A DNA stretch of 64,000 bases, taken from positions 124,001 through 188,000 of the forward strand of contig NC_013082.1 of NCBI RefSeq assembly GCF_000142805.1. Reading direction: 5' to 3'. Both the position numbers and the translations under genes were made by a program. This document shows, one piece after another, positions 47,589 through 56,800 of the stretch (positions are counted from its first letter, which is position 1; every line of letters begins with the position of its first letter). This stretch comes from Lachancea thermotolerans CBS 6340. Taxonomy: Eukaryota; Ascomycota; Saccharomycetes; Saccharomycetales; Saccharomycetaceae. Under the pieces are notes generated by a model. The model did no database searches, had not been told where the DNA came from, and saw only the letters and a list, made by a program, of their open reading frames with translations.

Positions 47589-48328
47589 ATGCAAATCGAG
47601 CACTTCGCAGAGCTTCGGCATGAGATGGAAAGCTTCCAGACTAAGCTAACAGCCGCTTTAGAAGAGCGCAAATTGACACTCCTACGAGCTGTTGAAGGGT
47701 ACTTACAGGATGTGCAGCAGCTTGAAGCTAGACAGCAGGAATCAAACAATCGGCTCAAACAATTGAAAAGCCAAGAGAGGGCACTCGAACAAGGTATGTG
47801 GGATACGCAGAGCGTAGAACATAACGCCGCTACTAACACTGTACAGAAATCGAAATCTCAGAGAGAGAGAGGGACGAGACGATTGCGAAAGCGGAGGTAT
47901 ACAAGGCCAGGAAGCAGCAGATTGATAGCGAGAGAGCTGTACTTACAAGGGATTCACAAGAGCTGCGAAAGCTGCTGCTACAAAAACAAGATGAGATCCA
48001 AAACAAGAGAATAATCCTACAGAAACAGCAGCAGAAAGACTCTCTAGATGCAAAGGCATATGAAGAGCTCCTGGGCCTGAGGATTGAAGCCCCGGAGCCT
48101 GAAATCCTGAAGTTTATCTTCAATCGGGTGTCAGAGTTCGAGGAAAATGCATCGTGCGAGATCGCAATAGATCTATCTCAGGCGTCTTATAAAATAATAC
48201 ATTCTGCACCCCGCCTCGAGGCGGGAGCTGTTACCGATCTGGAGCTCAAGCTGAGCTCTGACGGGGACCTGGGCTCCTTTCTGAAAGAGAGCAGAGCTCA
48301 GCTGATCACAGAGTACTCACGTCAGTAA
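47589..48328 (+). CDS. SPC25: Spc25, Ndc80 kinetochore complex subunit, spliced
   Basis: Two exons, 47589-47793 and 47847-48328, join to 228 residues (221 in S. cerevisiae). The N-terminal start (IEHFAELRHEMESFQTKL) matches the Spc25 pattern, followed by a long coiled coil. The C-terminal globular RWD-type domain starts at about 145 (LGLRIEAPEPEILKFIFNRV). Spc25 pairs with Spc24 in the Ndc80 complex, linking microtubules to the inner kinetochore. Without splicing the frame stops early; the joined frame is continuous and coiled coil throughout. Position beside ISC1 supports the name. S. cerevisiae SPC25 has no intron. Confidence 0.9.
47794..47846 (+). other. SPC25 intron (53 nt)
   Basis: Consensus GTATGT donor at 47794, TACTAAC branch site at 47831-47837 and TACAG acceptor ending 47846. 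The intron is very short for a yeast, with only 9 nt from branch site to acceptor. Splicing restores the frame from GAA CAA to GAA ATC. Confidence 0.92.
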
Positions 48329-48431
48329 TGACGACTTTTCTTTGTTTCAACTGCAAGTCCATCATGCATGTGTGGGATGCCGACTAGACTCCCGCTTTCC
48401 AAACCATACCGCTTCCAAGCCTAACACCACA

Positions 48432-49496
48432 ATGCTCTGCCTATGGGTTTTCCTGACCCTTAGTGGCCTGGTGCAGCGTACCTTGGGCTCGCCGGGCGAC
48501 TGGTTGGATGAATTCATCGATTGCAAGGAGCTGTGCGAGGCAAGTATTCCTTGCGCGGGCTTCGAAGGCATTGAGATTCCGAGCGGTGCTAGCGCTGAGA
48601 TTACATATTTTACAGAGGCTTCTGCTATACAGAAATACTTCCTCTTTTGGGATTGTAAATCCAATTGCGACTACCAATGCCAACAGGTCGTCACGCAGAT
48701 AAGGATTGCGGAGGGCGAAAAGGTCGTACAGTTCCATGGGAAGTGGCCCTTCAAAAGGCTCTTTGGCATGCAGGAGCTGTTCTCTACGCTGTTTAGCGTC
48801 GCCAACTTTTTCCCGCATTACCGAGGCTATAAGCTGCTGCAAAGGGAGCTATCGCGCTTACCAGCACGCAAGAGGTCGCGCTTTATTCTAAAGAAGTACC
48901 TTTATGTTGCCATTGCCGGCATGCTTGCATGGACTTCGAGTTCCATTTTTCACTTCCGCGACCTTGAAGTAACCGAAAAGCTGGACTACTTTTTTGCTGG
49001 GGCTACAGTTTTAAGCGGATTTCATGGCATCCTTATCCGCATCTTGCGACTCGATAAATCGGACCAATTCCGCCATGCGGTTACGGCTGCTGTTTTGCTT
49101 ATTTTCTCCCTTCACGTTTTGCGGTTGTACCTTGACTGGTCATACACCTACAACATGAGGTTCAATGTTTTGTTTGGTCTTCTACAATACATTTTATTGC
49201 TCACACTGGCTTACAAGAATTACCGTCAACTAAAAGCAGGAAAGCTACCGCGGAAGTCACATCACCCCCCTCGTGAAAACCTTTACTTTGAGCTATGTGT
49301 TGTACCCGTAGCACTAGTCGTGGGGACTGCGCTTGCTATGTCTTGTGAGCTTTTTGACTTTTTTAGCTATTCTTGGCAAATTGACTCTCACGCTATCTGG
49401 CACGCATGCACTGTTTTGCCCTCTTGGAAACTTTACGATTTCTTCTTGCATGATTTCCACTATTTAGATGCTTGCGAAGACAGCAGTTCTGACTAG
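48432..49496 (+). CDS. PER1: Per1, GPI-phospholipase A2 (PGAP3 family)
   Basis: From the ATG at 48432 the product is 354 residues (357 in S. cerevisiae). A signal peptide (LWVFLTLSGLVQRTLGS) precedes a Cys-rich lumenal segment (FIDCKELCEA, FWDCKSNCDYQC). Seven hydrophobic helices follow, with conserved ASSIFHFRD-like and SHAIWHACTV histidine motifs typical of the CREST superfamily. Per1 removes the unsaturated sn-2 acyl chain from GPI anchors in the ER so that lipid remodelling can proceed. It follows SPC25 by only 103 bp. In-frame codons upstream lack a signal sequence. Corresponds to YCR044C. Confidence 0.94.
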   Translation: MLCLWVFLTLSGLVQRTLGSPGDWLDEFIDCKELCEASIPCAGFEGIEIPSGASAEITYFTEASAIQKYFLFWDCKSNCDYQCQQVVTQIRIAEGEKVVQFHGKWPFKRLFGMQELFSTLFSVANFFPHYRGYKLLQRELSRLPARKRSRFILKKYLYVAIAGMLAWTSSSIFHFRDLEVTEKLDYFFAGATVLSGFHGILIRILRLDKSDQFRHAVTAAVLLIFSLHVLRLYLDWSYTYNMRFNVLFGLLQYILLLTLAYKNYRQLKAGKLPRKSHHPPRENLYFELCVVPVALVVGTALAMSCELFDFFSYSWQIDSHAIWHACTVLPSWKLYDFFLHDFHYLDACEDSSSD

Positions 49497-49859
49497 CTGA
49501 TGCCGCTAGTTTCAAGGAATACTGCAGGCGCACCAGAATTCGAAATGCTTTGCCAAGGCTGCAGCCAACTGCTCTGGATTCGGAGCTTTCATAGAATGGC
49601 GGCCTACGCTACTTATCAACACGGGTTTTGCTAAGCATTCAACGCCTAGAAACTGAAGCAGACCATTGGCAGATTCATCTCATGATCAAAGCCTCAGGGT
49701 CCATGTCGGCCGACTTCCCTTAACTGAAATACATATTTCACCACCTTATTGTAAACTAAAGCTATTTTTCTACCCTCACAATTTCGTAATATATACTTTC
49801 AGGAATTCTCAGATGTCATCGGTTACTTAGTACGTATATGCAAAACTCAAGGACTTTGT
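49497..49859. other. PER1-BOR1 intergenic region
   Basis: This 363 bp tandem spacer includes a minus-strand coding-like relic at 49512-49679 and an AT-rich BOR1 promoter after 49720. Confidence 0.55.
49512..49679 (-). pseudogene. unrecognised protein-like relic, C-terminal fragment
   Basis: A 55-codon minus-strand frame, bounded by a stop at its upstream end and without an initiating ATG there, reads like a conserved protein tail. It includes DESANGLLQFLGVE, PVLISSVGRHSMKAPN and PEQLAAALAKHFEF. The amphipathic helix pattern and composition suggest former coding sequence, possibly an enzyme C-terminus, but I cannot name the family. No matching gene is expected between PER1 and BOR1. It may be chance. 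Confidence 0.3.
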
Positions 49860-51536
49860 ATGACCTTAAGAGGCGGCCTGGTCAGTAAGGCTCCTCGTGA
49901 GATGTTTGGGTTCTGGAGTGAGGATCGAGCTAAGCTTAGCCAAACCGAAGAAGACACGGACGACACGCAGTCAAATTTGAGAACAAAATTTCCTAAACCC
50001 TTCGCAGGCATCGCCCATGACCTAAGGGACAGGTTACCGGTTTATTGGTCTGACTGGTCAGACTCATGGGATTATAGGGTTATACCGTCTGTAATCGAGA
50101 CCTTTTTCAATAATTTACTACCTGCGATTGCATTTGCGCAAGACATGTTTGACAGGACAGATCATTCCTACGGGGTCAACGAAGTTCTCTTGGCAAGCAC
50201 GGTTGGCGGCGTTGTGTTTGGGTTGCTTGCTGGTCAACCGCTCTGCATTGTAGGAGTTACGGGACCAATCACTATCTTCAACTACACAGTTTATGAGGTT
50301 ATTAAGCCTTTACACACCAACTACTTTGGCTTTATGTTCTGGGTGTGCATATGGTCAATGATTTTCCACTTCCTGCTTGCCATATTCAATGCCGTGTGCC
50401 TGCTACAGTACGTGACCACATTTCCTTGCGACGTGTTTGGCCTTTTTAACAATGTGGTGTACATGGAAAAAGGCATCCAGATTCTAGTTAGACAGTTCAA
50501 AAAAAATGGCAAGGTCGATTTGTCAGCGGGCTTTGCAAGCACAGTAGTCGCCTTGCTCATGACAATGTTCGGGCTCTCTTCAAAGCTAATTACCAAGACA
50601 CCCTTCTTTAGTCACAGAATCCGCACTTTTATTGCCGATTATTCTACTGCTCTCTCAGTAGTGTTCTGGTCCGGCTTCATTCATTTTGGCGGCTTCCTCA
50701 GTGATATTGACTTTCAGAAATTGCCGATTACAAAATCGTTCATACCAACCTCACACTTAAGGGACCGCACTACGTGGCTTGCTTATGAAGCTATATCAAC
50801 CCGTGACATATTCATTGCCCTTCCTTTCGGGCTGGTCTTGACAACTCTGTTTTACTTTGACCACAATGTTTCCTCCCTCATGGCACAGCGTTATCAGTAC
50901 AGGCTCAAAAAAGCTTCCACATTTCATTACGATTTTGCGCTTCTTGGCGCTACCACTGGGGTTAGCGGAATCCTTGGGATTCCGGCACCAAATGGTTTGA
51001 TTCCTCAAGCTCCACTGCATACGGAGAGTCTTTTAGTACGTGATAAGAGAGGTGAGGTTGTGCGATGCGTTGAACAACGATTCACAAACACTGCCCAAGG
51101 CCTTTTAACCTTGGCTACAATGTCTCGACCGCTCTTGGTGTGTTTAGGTCAGATACCTCAAGCAGTGCTTTCAGGGCTATTTTTTATCATGGGACTGAAT
51201 AACCTACTCCACAACGCAATTTTAGGACGCATAATGCTACTAATAACTGAGCGGGATAAGAGAGACCTCAGAAATCTGATCTACAAAGTGCCTTTGCCAA
51301 AAGTCCTTATATTTTTGAGTTTGAGCCTTGCTGGTTTTGCGGCAGAATTTGCCATTTCAAATACAATCGCAGCCATAGGGTTTCCACTCATACTACTCCT
51401 TACTGTGATTGTTTCGCTGTTTTTTCCCAAGTGGTTTTCACCGGAAGACCTAAAGATTCTAGATGAAGGGGTAGCTGAAGAGTTCACGCTCAAGAACTTA
51501 CAAGTATCTTCTTTGACAGGAACTTCAGCAACATAG
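49860..51536 (+). CDS. BOR1: Bor1, boron/anion exporter (SLC4 family)
   Basis: This 558-residue polytopic membrane protein matches S. cerevisiae Bor1 (576) along its length. Shared stretches are FNNLLPAIAFAQDMFDRTD, GGQPLCIVGVTGPI-like GQPLCIVGVTGPITIFNYTV, FYFDHNVSSLMAQRYQY and LGIPAPNGLIPQAPLHTESL. The last is the signature loop of bicarbonate/borate transporters. Bor1 exports borate at the plasma membrane and influences vacuolar protein sorting. No ligand residue is obviously lost. Position near MET2 and GOR1 agrees with YNL275W. The start ATG at 49860 gives an N-terminal cytoplasmic tail like the homologue's. Confidence 0.95.
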   Translation: MTLRGGLVSKAPREMFGFWSEDRAKLSQTEEDTDDTQSNLRTKFPKPFAGIAHDLRDRLPVYWSDWSDSWDYRVIPSVIETFFNNLLPAIAFAQDMFDRTDHSYGVNEVLLASTVGGVVFGLLAGQPLCIVGVTGPITIFNYTVYEVIKPLHTNYFGFMFWVCIWSMIFHFLLAIFNAVCLLQYVTTFPCDVFGLFNNVVYMEKGIQILVRQFKKNGKVDLSAGFASTVVALLMTMFGLSSKLITKTPFFSHRIRTFIADYSTALSVVFWSGFIHFGGFLSDIDFQKLPITKSFIPTSHLRDRTTWLAYEAISTRDIFIALPFGLVLTTLFYFDHNVSSLMAQRYQYRLKKASTFHYDFALLGATTGVSGILGIPAPNGLIPQAPLHTESLLVRDKRGEVVRCVEQRFTNTAQGLLTLATMSRPLLVCLGQIPQAVLSGLFFIMGLNNLLHNAILGRIMLLITERDKRDLRNLIYKVPLPKVLIFLSLSLAGFAAEFAISNTIAAIGFPLILLLTVIVSLFFPKWFSPEDLKILDEGVAEEFTLKNLQVSSLTGTSAT

Positions 51537-51708
51537 CATTTCAAAGTTGGCATTGGCGCCTAAGAAACCCTCTCCGCTCAACAACATAGCTTTTGGTATA
51601 ATAGATTTCGATATAATATCATTATTGTTTACATAAAAATTTCTATGGATCAATCTCGAATATTACTTATCTAACTAGCAGAACCCCAGCGCAGACAAGC
51701 CGATTCCG

Positions 51709-52068
51709 ATGATTCCAGAGCCCGTCGATCCTGGCCTCCTCCGAGAGCACGCCTTTTACGACTCTGGCGATCTTGGAGTGGTTCTCTCGAAGGATACCTA
51801 CACCGAATTTGGTGGTTTCAAATCCATATTCAAGTATGGTCTGGGCTATTTCAACTACGCTAGTGGGTTAGATCGCGAGGTTCACGAAAGAAGTCTGGCA
51901 TACATGCTCAAATTCCACATACTCCAGCATTTTGGGTTGTACTGCTGCATAACGATGGTAGCTTTGGTTGTTTCCTTCATAGCTCTATCACAGGTTCAAG
52001 GGAACGCAATGGGACGGAACAAGAAAGCAGAGAAGGACGGCGACGACGTCTACTACGTGAAGGTCTGA
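51709..52068 (+). CDS. small single-span membrane protein, YCR043C-like
   Basis: The 119-residue protein has a conserved-looking hydrophilic head (residues 1-70, rich in aromatic residues, for example FKSIFKYGLGYFNYASGL). One membrane helix covers about 76-95 (CCITMVALVVSFIALSQV), and a short charged tail follows (KKAEKDGDDVYYVKV), ending in aromatic and acidic residues that could be a sorting signal. I do not recognise a domain. The flanks (PER1 two genes upstream, TAF2 two genes downstream) equal those of the Golgi-localised S. cerevisiae protein YCR043C (127 residues, unknown function), so orthology is inferred from position and size. Convergent with GOR1, 163 bp between stops. Confidence 0.75.
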   Translation: MIPEPVDPGLLREHAFYDSGDLGVVLSKDTYTEFGGFKSIFKYGLGYFNYASGLDREVHERSLAYMLKFHILQHFGLYCCITMVALVVSFIALSQVQGNAMGRNKKAEKDGDDVYYVKV

Positions 52069-52231
52069 TGCCGTTTCTTGCCTGTATTCGCCCCCAAAGT
52101 GAGTCCAACATTTTTGTTCTAATGTTTTTAGAGAGCGCGCGCTAGCATTTTTAAAGTCAATGCGTATATATAAATATATATGGTTAGCAATTATAAACGG
52201 TAATAAAGCGATGAGCGGGAAGCGCATCAGC

Positions 52232-53281
52232 TCAAACTAGGGGTTTTTGGTCCTTGGCCCATGCGTCGTTCTTCATCTCCGGAACTATCGACAACACCTT
52301 GCCCGAGTTGATTACTGACTTGACGTTCTCCACCACGAACTCCTCCATAATCTTGATGGTCTCAACAGAGTGTGTGCCCATGTGAGGAACTCCGCAGACG
52401 TTAGGCAGGTCCAAGAGCTCCTGGGGAACCTGTGGCTCGTGCTCGTAAACATCCAAGCCAGCAGATCTCACCTTACCGTTCTTCAAAGCGGCGATGAGCG
52501 CTTTTTCGTCAATGACAGCACCTCTGGCAGTGTTGACAATGACTACGCCGTCTTTCATCTTTGAGATAGCGGCCTCGTCGATGATGTGCCGCGTCTTGGC
52601 GTTCAGAGGGATGTTGATAGAAACCACGTCGGACTGCTCCAACAGCTGCTCGAAGGAGACATATTCACAGCCATTTTCGAGCTCTGGGCTGAGTCTGTTT
52701 CTGTTATGGTAGATAAACTTCTTGAACCCGAAAGGCTTCAGTCTCTCGACAATTGCGCGGCCAATGCCTCCCAAGCCCAAAACACCGACGACCTTGCCCT
52801 CAGGATCGTGGCCCACGGGCGCGCCCGCAGCCGCACCTCCGGAGGGCCATTTGTTCTCCAGCATCAGGCGGCGCCCGTACTCGAAGTTTCTGAGCGCACC
52901 TAGCATCAAGAACACGTGAGTGTCGGCCGTGGCGTTGTTCACGAGCTCAGGAACGTTGCTGACCTGAATTTTTCTGTCGGCGAAATCCGAAGTGTCGATC
53001 TGATCGTAGCCCGCACCGTTATGACACACCGCAACCACCGACGAAGGCAGCTTCTGAGCCAGTTCTTTGTCAAATCTGCCGGTCTGCTGGACACTGGCAA
53101 ACGTACGGGAGACGATCTGCGCCTTCGAAACCGCACTGTTAGGGTCCTGGCACATTTTGAGGAACTCCGGTCTCGTAGTTGAGTCCTCAATTGTAACGAC
53201 ATCTGCGATCTTCGCGAGCTTCTCCCACGCCTCTTGCGCGTACTTAACAGCTCCTAGTCTTAATACTACTGGCTTGGACAT
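52232..53281 (-). CDS. GOR1: glyoxylate reductase, D-2-hydroxyacid dehydrogenase
   Basis: From the ATG at 53281 the product is 349 residues (350 in S. cerevisiae). The Rossmann motif GLGGIG is at 169-174, with the catalytic residues R254 (NTARGAVID), E280/E282 (YEHEP) and H300 (VPHMG). It reduces glyoxylate to glycolate with NAD(P)H in mitochondria. An in-frame ATG ten codons upstream is possible but aligns poorly. A TATA box (CTTTATA on the plus strand, 53345-53351) lies about 65 bp before this start. Corresponds to YNL274C, next to BOR1 as here. Confidence 0.95.
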   Translation of the reverse strand: MSKPVVLRLGAVKYAQEAWEKLAKIADVVTIEDSTTRPEFLKMCQDPNSAVSKAQIVSRTFASVQQTGRFDKELAQKLPSSVVAVCHNGAGYDQIDTSDFADRKIQVSNVPELVNNATADTHVFLMLGALRNFEYGRRLMLENKWPSGGAAAGAPVGHDPEGKVVGVLGLGGIGRAIVERLKPFGFKKFIYHNRNRLSPELENGCEYVSFEQLLEQSDVVSINIPLNAKTRHIIDEAAISKMKDGVVIVNTARGAVIDEKALIAALKNGKVRSAGLDVYEHEPQVPQELLDLPNVCGVPHMGTHSVETIKIMEEFVVENVKSVINSGKVLSIVPEMKNDAWAKDQKPLV

Positions 53282-53817
53282 TCTTGTAGGGGTGTGAGGA
53301 TGTATCGACAAATGTTACTCTCGATCTGCCTTCTATCCTCCTATCTTTATACCTCCGGCTTTTGTCGCGAGTCATCGCTGGTCTCACAGGGTAACAACAG
53401 CGACATTGAGCTGGTGACCCAATATGCAGCCATCGAATCCCTTGCTCCTCGCGGACCCGACATCAGCTGCCGGGCTTGTCCGTGTTGTTGAATAACGTTA
53501 GCGAGTAGTTGTCAGAGCTCATAGCACTTAGCGAAGGGGCTCCAGAGGCCTTCAGAATCCAGTGCTCGCGAACATACCATAAACGGAGAGCGTCCCAAGC
53601 TCCCAAGGGATTTTATAGTCGCATTAAGACCATCATAGTGGCTCTCCCTAAGGTGTTGGCAGGGTGCTGGACAATGCCCGCAGGAGAGCAGCTCGACGTC
53701 CCCTTCAAACGTGATTAAAACGTGACCTGCACATACAACCCCGTGACTAAATATCATGCCCAACGTCACAATTCAGCATTATATACGAACAAAATTTCGT
53801 CCAATTTGCGTATAAAC
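53282..53817. other. GOR1-TAF2 divergent promoter region
   Basis: This 536 bp divergent region includes the GOR1 TATA near 53345 and a TATATAC at 53780-53786 that suits TAF2. A 65-codon frame at 53294-53491 overlaps the GOR1 promoter and is not supported. Confidence 0.6.
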
Positions 53818-56800
53818 ATGCAAGAGGCGACTTCCCCTCCATCCGCCATCCCCAGCTTTCAACGTCCGAGAACGGCGTCAGGATTCCGCGCCAACAGCTC
53901 AAACCAGTCAGCAAAAGACTCTTTGAGTGCACATACGGCCATGGCACCCCTCAAAGCCACGCCTAGGGCATCTGGATCCTCCCAGCTGTTTTTGGCGGCT
54001 CCTGAAGCCGCCTTCAAAATTGCACATCAACGCGTGTTTGTGGATGTGGACCTCGCGAACCACTCGCTGGTCGGGTACACGGAGATTATTCTCATCCCAC
54101 TTAGCGACAGGCTCGAGTTTGTGACGCTGGATTGTAAGCAGATGAACGTGACAGGCGTCATCGTCGAGAACCGGCGCTGTGACAACTATATCCACGACGA
54201 CCCGTACAGGTGGTACGCCGAGAAGTACAGTAAGGGCCAGCTACTGGATTCCCCACTCTACCGCTGCAACTCCGTTGAGCAGTCACATTTTCTGCGAAAC
54301 AAGTTCTCGGAGCTCAACCACGCGTCGGAGAGCACGGACTCTAACAGGTCGCAGCTAACCATCCGCATCCCACCCTCCGTTAAAATAACGCTCCAGGACG
54401 CAAATGCAGTGTCGTTCACCCCCATCACCCCCTCCATCCGCACCCCAGCGCAAGACACGATATACTCTCCAATTACCATCCGCATAAACTACGAATTGCA
54501 CAACCCCACCACCGGCTTACAGTTTGACACTTCGAGGGAACAGGCCCTATGGAATGCGTGCACAACAAACACAGAGCTGAATAGCAGTGCATCGCACTGG
54601 CTGCCGTGCGTTGACACTTTGGAAGAAAAGTGCACTTGGGAACTCGAATTCAGCATTCCCAAAAAAGTTCGCGACATTGGAACTTCCAACATAGTAGGAG
54701 CAACTCAACCTAGAAGGCACAGGCGAAACCCCAATACGCCTGGCCGCGACAACGAGCACGATACCGATAGTGGTATCGACAATATCGACAACGACGGCCA
54801 TGACGCGGACAACCGAAACCAGAATGAAGACGACGATGAGGAGATGGACGAAGAGGACGAAGAAGATAACCCACTAAACAGGGAAATGGTGGTATGTTGT
54901 TCAGAATTCTCTTCCGGCAAAGAGGTCCCACATCCGACCGATTTATCGAGAAAGGTGGCTTCGTTTCAAATTTTCAATCCAGTAGCACCCCACCACATTG
55001 GCTGGGCTGTCGGGCCTTTCCAAACTTGGGTTCTGCCGCAGGTCAAGGCTCAGGAGGAACCGGAGGAAGATCCTGATGAGCCTTACGCCCCAGTTCAAAA
55101 TCAAGAAGATGAGGAAAGAGATGTTATTCCAATTCAAATATACACACTGCCTAGTCCGGATGTTGATGAAAGAACTATTTTGAATTCCACGTTAGTCACT
55201 CATGAGATTCTGGATTTTTATTCCAAGGAATTCGGTTCTTACTCCTTCACTTCTTATTGCCTACTCTTCCTGCCTTCGATAGCGGGGGATCATATGGATT
55301 TCGCAGGCGCAACGTTCTGCAACACGAGACTACTCTATCCGCCCGAGGTAATAGACCCCACATTCACGACAACAGACAAGCTGACTTGGGCCTTGGCGGC
55401 ACAATGGGCAGGAGTCAACGTTACGCCATTGGACATGAATGATATGTGGTGCTGCATAGGTATGGCAGGATACATGGCTTTACAATTTTCCAAACACTTG
55501 ATGGGCTTGAATGAGTTTAAATATAGGGTCAAGTTGTTATCGGAGCAAGTTGTGGAGCAAGATTGGGAGAAGCCACCAATGGCAGACTCGTTTACGCAAG
55601 CATCAATGCCCATTTCTTCATTATCAAAGCAACTGCAGTTTATAAAACTGAAGGCACCAATCGTTCTTTATATCCTTGATCGCAGGATGACTAAAACTGA
55701 GCGATCATTTGGCATGTCTCGAGTTTTACCCAAGATTTTCTTACAAGCCATGTCTGGTGATCTGCCTAATAGCACTCTGTCAACAGCACACTTTCAACAC
55801 GTTTGTGAGCGTGTCAACAAGAACAAGTTAGAAAACTTTTTCAAGGAATGGGTCTATGGGTCCGGGGTTCCTATATTTCGGATCACTCAGCGGTTCAATA
55901 AGAAGAGAATGGTGGTTGAGATGGGGATTAGACAGTGCCAGGTTCAAGAGCTTGGTTTAGGGAAAACGGTCGGTGATGAAGGGTTTAGCTCGAGTGCTAT
56001 GAATCATCTTTGTTCTCCGAATAAAAACTTAACGCCAGTATTCACAGGATCAATGACAATCAGGATTCATGAAGCTGATGGCACACCTTATGAACACATA
56101 GTTGAACTGAAGGATACCTTCACTAAACTCGACATTCAGTATAACACCAAATACAAGAGATTGAAAAGGAGACGAAAGATCAACAAGACTGCCAAGCAGG
56201 AAGGCAAAGACCCTACGCCTGCAGAAAATCCTGACGTGCTGGTTGCTGAAGACGAAAACGAAGATATCGTTTTGGTCAATTGCCTAGGTGATGTGCTTTT
56301 GAGTGCTAAAGACTGTAACCAGTGGAACCTTACAGATCCTATGGTTACTAGCGAGGGCGATGAGTTCCAGCAACAAAATGAGGCCTTTGAATGGATCAGA
56401 ATTGATGCTGATTTCGAGTGGGTGTGCAAAATACACATTAATCAGCCGGATTACATGTTTGCATCTCAGCTCCAGCAAGACAGGGACGTCGAGGCCCAAA
56501 TCGATAGCATACGATTTTTCGAAGATGTCGTCGTAAATTCCAATGTGAATTCAATGGTCTACTCATCGATCCTCACCCGAACAGTAATGGATGAAAGGTA
56601 CTTCTACGGTGTTAGAATTGAAGCCTGTAGAGCACTCTCGAGATTCATCATGCAACAGCCAAATACTGACAACTTCTCGGGTGGTGCAAGACATTTGATT
56701 AAGATTTTCCAATACTATTTCTGCTACGAGAACTCTAACATCCCGTTTGACAACGACTTCTCAGATTATCAGAGATACTTCCTGCAGAAGGCTATCCCTC

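Noticed and set aside
53294-53491. Short secreted-peptide-like frame between GOR1 and TAF2
   Set aside because: It overlaps the GOR1 TATA and leader, and no conserved cysteine pattern is evident.
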